The notes below the pieces were generated by a model, which searched no databases, was not told where the DNA came from, and worked only from the letters and a program-made list of their open reading frames with translations. DNA of 64,000 nucleotides from Pseudomonadales bacterium (GTDB taxonomy: Bacteria; Pseudomonadota; Gammaproteobacteria; Pseudomonadales; Ketobacteraceae), in assembly GCA_002708905.1 (NCBI GenBank), contig PAPM01000037.1, positions 186,001-250,000 on the forward strand, in the 5' to 3' direction. Positions 61,388 to 64,000 of the stretch are shown here, in pieces. The number at the start of each line of letters is the position of its first letter. Position 1 is the stretch's first letter. The position numbers and the translations under genes were made by a program.

Positions 61388-62408
61388 AGACTTTGAAACT
61401 CTTGTCGCGATAAACAATTTCGACACATTTAAAATACGCCGGCGCCACCGCTTCCACCGGGATAAACTGATTCACCACCACAAAGGCGACGCCATCATTT
61501 TTAAGATGATGGCGGGCACTGCGAATGAATTTTTCGGTCAGGTCCGTTTCGGTATCAAAGCCTTTGTGGAAGGGCGGATTGCAGAGCACAACATCGTATT
61601 GATGATGAATACCGGCAGCGCAGTCGTCCGCAATCACTTCACCGTTAATACCGTGGCGGTCGAAATTCGTTTGGCAGCTGTCGACCGCTGCCGCGTTGTT
61701 GTCAGTTGCGACGATTTGTTTGCTACCCAGTGCCCAGGCCATCACCGAGAGATAGCCATAGCCACAACCCAGATCCATAACAGTACCGGGGGGCTGGGTT
61801 TGCTGAACATGTTCGGCAAAGGCATCAATCAACAACTCGCTGCCCTTGTCGATTTTGTTCCAGCCGAACTGGCCGGGTTTGCTGAACAGCTCCAGGTTGC
61901 GCTGCTCACCAATGCAGACGGTCTCATCGTAGTTTCGGTCATCCAGTGGGTCCCCCAACTTATGCAGGGAAAACTCCGCCAGCTTTAATTGACGCTCACC
62001 TTTGCTGACGTCCGCCTTGCAGCCAAAATAGTGTTCAGCCTTAGTAATGTAGGTTTTGATGCCCTCATTTTTATAGCCGCAAATCAACAAGTTGCCTTTG
62101 GCGGTAAGGTGCCGGGGGGCTTGGTTGATAATGTGGTGGACAATGGCTTTCTCTTTGGAAACCCGATAGGCGATCAGATCAAATGCCTGCTCCAGTTCAC
62201 CGATGTTCATATCGTTGAAGGTACAACGAATGTTGTTCTCCAGGGCCGTTTGGTAAACATCGTAGCGGTTGGTGAGCAGGCTCAGGTTCTCCATAGTCTT
62301 GAGAGAAAGCAAGAGCGTGCTGTCCAGTTGTTCATCGGCAACCAGCAGTGATTGTCCGGGGTATTCCGATAAGGCACTGCAGAGTAGCTCCAGGGCGGGG
62401 TCCATCAT
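61371..62408 (-). CDS. 16S rRNA (guanine-N2) methyltransferase, RsmC/RlmG type
   Basis: SAM-dependent base methyltransferase of 345 residues with the two-domain layout of RsmC: a degenerate N-terminal half and a catalytic C-terminal half with 'GTVMDLGCGYGYLSVMAWAL' (SAM loop), 'VLCNPPFHKGF' (catalytic NPPF) and 'VAFVVVNQFIPVE'. RsmC modifies G1207 of 16S rRNA; RlmG (G1835 of 23S) is similar, so the target base is uncertain. Start overlaps the rsuA stop by 4 bp: two rRNA modification enzymes in one operon. Confidence 0.85.
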   Translation of the reverse strand: MMDPALELLCSALSEYPGQSLLVADEQLDSTLLLSLKTMENLSLLTNRYDVYQTALENNIRCTFNDMNIGELEQAFDLIAYRVSKEKAIVHHIINQAPRHLTAKGNLLICGYKNEGIKTYITKAEHYFGCKADVSKGERQLKLAEFSLHKLGDPLDDRNYDETVCIGEQRNLELFSKPGQFGWNKIDKGSELLIDAFAEHVQQTQPPGTVMDLGCGYGYLSVMAWALGSKQIVATDNNAAAVDSCQTNFDRHGINGEVIADDCAAGIHHQYDVVLCNPPFHKGFDTETDLTEKFIRSARHHLKNDGVAFVVVNQFIPVEAVAPAYFKCVEIVYRDKSFKVFKLSS

Positions 62409-63100
62409 GATAAACGCTCAATCTCTTCCTGATATAGAGGTCGGTATGCACCGGGCTCGAGTTCCGGGTCAAGGCTTATGGGACCAATGCTGGCCCGGTG
62501 CAGTTCGAGTACGTGATTACCGAGGGCGGCAAACATTCTTTTTACCTGATGATATTTGCCTTCGTAAATGGTGAGTTCGACATGGTGAGGATCAAGGACA
62601 AGTAATTCAGCCGGTCGGGTACGCTTGTGTTCGTTACGTAATAGGATTCCTTCGGCAAACCGGTCGGCAGCATCGTTTGCAATGGGATCTTGCAGTGTCA
62701 CCTGATAGCGCTTCGGCATTTTGTGTTTGGGCGAAGTAATACGATGGCTCCATTGTCCGTCATCCGTCACCAACACCAGGCCGGTGGTATCGAGGTCGAG
62801 GCGCCCGGCTACATGCAGGTCGGTATAGTCTTCTTCCTCGCAAAACAAACCAATCACCGTTGCATGTTGTCCATCACTGTTTGCACACACACAACCTTGC
62901 GGTTTGTTCAGCATAAAATAGCGGGGGCCTCGCGGCGCAATGCGCAGTCCGGCGAGCCGAATATCCTGTTGTTCGTGAATAACCTGTTGCGGCCCTGTGG
63001 CGGGAATCCGGTCCACCAGCACATCGCCCTGTTTTATCGCTTGTTTGGCCTCTTTGCGAGACAAACCGGAATAATTGCTTAGATATTTGTCAAGTCTCAT
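62405..63100 (-). CDS. rsuA: 16S rRNA pseudouridine(516) synthase
   Basis: 231 residues: N-terminal S4-like RNA-binding domain ('MRLDKYLSNYSGLSRKEAKQ' start) and the RsuA/RluB catalytic domain with catalytic Asp in 'AGRLDLDTTGLVLVTDDG', 'PKRYQVTLQ' and 'TIYEGKYHQVKRMFAALGN'. Size and 'KQAIKQGDVLVD' linker favour RsuA over RluE/RluB. Upstream gene of the rsuA-rsmC pair. Confidence 0.88.
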   Translation of the reverse strand: MRLDKYLSNYSGLSRKEAKQAIKQGDVLVDRIPATGPQQVIHEQQDIRLAGLRIAPRGPRYFMLNKPQGCVCANSDGQHATVIGLFCEEEDYTDLHVAGRLDLDTTGLVLVTDDGQWSHRITSPKHKMPKRYQVTLQDPIANDAADRFAEGILLRNEHKRTRPAELLVLDPHHVELTIYEGKYHQVKRMFAALGNHVLELHRASIGPISLDPELEPGAYRPLYQEEIERLS

Positions 63101-63441
63101 TAATATTCGATGACAGAAATTCGAAGTTTGCTTTTCCTTAGTGTGTCAGGAAACAAGCTACTTCGTCTAGGTTGCATTCAGATTAAGTGCATCGTTTGTA
63201 CGTCATTTAGACTGATTCGTTACATGGTGTTTCCGAATATCTTATATGAGTAATTTGCGGGAATTCAAAAACTCCCTGTGCATCATAGGGCTTGCGTCAT
63301 AAAGGTAAAGTTCACGTCAACTTTTGTGGAAAACTGCCATGCGTGTTTTCGTTTGCAGGTTCACAATCCATCATTACACTGATCAGTATCAAATCACACA
63401 CACTGATCGGGATGTCGGGGTGTCAAGGCTAGGAGGGTGTT
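63101..63441. other. gene-free stretch with promoter region of the small membrane peptide
   Basis: 341 bp between divergent rsuA and the 50-residue peptide gene. Contains a short direct repeat ACACTGATC (near 63375 and 63399) and A/T-rich segments. No other open frame with a ribosome site and no stable hairpin with T-run noticed. Confidence 0.45.
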
Positions 63442-63594
63442 ATGAACAACGTAAGATTTCTGGATCGCTTGGGGTCTGCCGCGTTAACCATTGCGTTGTT
63501 GTCTGTTTTACTTCTATTCGTTCCCGGTCTGGTGCGTGCTGAAGGCGGTGCCGTGAATACCGTAGATGATTTTATCGGTCGTGCCGACCTTTAA
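63442..63594 (+). CDS. 50-residue exported or membrane peptide
   Basis: Short gene with an excellent ribosome site (AGGAGGGTG, 5 bases before ATG). The product has a positively charged start (MNNVRFLDRLG), a long hydrophobic stretch 'ALTIALLSVLLLFVPGLV' and possible signal-peptidase site after VRA, leaving a 17-residue acidic tail ('EGGAVNTVDDFIGRADL'). Either a cleaved small secreted peptide or a single-pass membrane protein. Family not recognised. Followed by a long inverted repeat and a convergent surface-protein gene. Confidence 0.6.
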   Translation: MNNVRFLDRLGSAALTIALLSVLLLFVPGLVRAEGGAVNTVDDFIGRADL

Positions 63595-63608
63595 AAGACC
63601 GGGGAACA

Positions 63609-63646
63609 GCCACAGGGTTTCAGCTGGCAGTCTGAAATCCTGTGGC
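63609..63646. repeat. long inverted repeat between convergent genes
   Basis: Arms GCCACAGGGTTTCAG and CTGAAATCCTGTGGC (15 bp, one G-U pair) around an 8-base loop. No T-run on either side, so it may stop 3' exonucleases or act with Rho rather than as an intrinsic terminator. Confidence 0.55.
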
Positions 63647-63658
63647 GCCTGTACGCTA

Positions 63659-64000
63659 TTATTTCACACTCTTTCGAACATGGTTTGCCAGCAGGAACAA
63701 GCACAGCATACCCAGTAAGAACAAGCTGGTGCTGCCGCCACTTCCAGACGCGTAGTATTCCTCTTCAATCACCACCACATAGGCATCATTGTCCCAATCG
63801 GTACTTTCGAGGCGCAGTGGCGTGCTGCCGGGAGAGGTGCTGGTTAACAGCAGGCTGCCGCTGTCGGCGTCATAAATCTGCACGGCCAGTCGGTAGCGAG
63901 CGGGCTCAAAGCCATAGTCCAGTACCAGGCGCGTATAGTAGCGATCGTTGCTGCTGTAATCCTGCAACAGAAAATCATTACTGGTTTTTATTTCGGTCCA
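63659..64000 (-). CDS. surface protein with Gly-rich C-terminal membrane anchor (partial; choice-of-anchor H-like)
   Basis: The frame is open to the right edge; 113 residues of the C-terminus are visible. 'KTSNDFLLQDYSSNDRYYTR' and 'FEPARYRLAVQIYDADSGSL' form a beta-sandwich-like domain as in choice-of-anchor H proteins. The end has 'YYASGSGGSTSLFLLGMLCL' then a short hydrophobic helix and basic 'RKSVK': the Gly/Ser, helix, Arg/Lys arrangement of GlyGly-CTERM-type sorting tails. Suggests an exported protein processed by a rhombosortase-like enzyme, not encoded here. Confidence 0.65.
   Translation of the reverse strand, partial: WTEIKTSNDFLLQDYSSNDRYYTRLVLDYGFEPARYRLAVQIYDADSGSLLLTSTSPGSTPLRLESTDWDNDAYVVVIEEEYYASGSGGSTSLFLLGMLCLFLLANHVRKSVK

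Overview
The window reads as a chromosomal segment of a marine or environmental gammaproteobacterium. Supporting signs are proteobacterial families such as DUF2788, DUF2189, DUF3015, RsuA/RsmC and a FabR/DesT-type TetR protein, together with an AlkK-like acyl-CoA ligase, an AidB-like acyl-CoA dehydrogenase and a Baeyer-Villiger-type flavoprotein. This combination fits a lipid- or hydrocarbon-using lineage such as the Alcanivorax/Ketobacter/Marinobacter neighbourhood. I cannot name the species. Base composition is moderately GC-rich except for an A/T-richer patch at about 17.0-19.1 kb. I see no rRNA, tRNA, CRISPR or insertion sequence.

Layout. 0-8.4 kb: a partial M48 protease with a lipoprotein, a metallo-beta-lactamase hydrolase, an envelope operon (DUF4105 protein plus alpha/beta hydrolase), a DUF3015 protein, and a TetR / AidB-like dehydrogenase / thioesterase operon. 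8.5-12.3 kb: two membrane diguanylate cyclases and a Gln-rich protein. 12.5-14.2 kb: a PF10118 protein and an alpha/beta hydrolase. 14.3-19.1 kb: an orphan 'evolved' VgrG whose long C-terminal extension looks like a metallopeptidase-type toxin, followed by a probable immunity gene, several decayed or tiny reading frames and a stand-alone SpoT-like HD hydrolase. 19.2-20.4 kb: a REC/HD-GYP response regulator.

20.4-50.1 kb is a large purine catabolism locus. A ten-gene minus-strand operon (xdhA-xdhB-xdhC-allB-alc-uraD-uraH-allA-guaD-puuD) covers guanine to xanthine, urate, 5-hydroxyisourate, OHCU, allantoin, allantoate, ureidoglycolate and glyoxylate. Diverging from it are a BMP-type ABC transporter (ATPase and two permeases), an 8-oxoguanine deaminase broken by a one-base frameshift, and a DUF3445 haem N-demethylase-like gene. 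After an unrelated block (hybrid kinase, DUF2788, DUF2189) come the transporter's binding protein, a 2-oxoglutarate/Fe(II) oxygenase, a Tsx-like porin, an NCS2 purine permease, adenine deaminase and a RutR-like TetR regulator. Paired palindromic operators of the form yTGwCCA-nn-TGGwCAr precede the three main transcription starts and suggest one regulon.

50-64 kb: a PAS/GGDEF cyclase, an iron alcohol dehydrogenase, a FabR/DesT-like repressor facing a flavoprotein monooxygenase-SDR operon across two tandem palindromes, an acyl-CoA ligase, a second PF10118 protein, a nitronate monooxygenase-like enzyme, a spermidine-synthase-like protein, RsmC and RsuA. The right edge holds a 50-residue membrane peptide gene and the C-terminal end of a surface protein with a Gly-rich membrane anchor tail.
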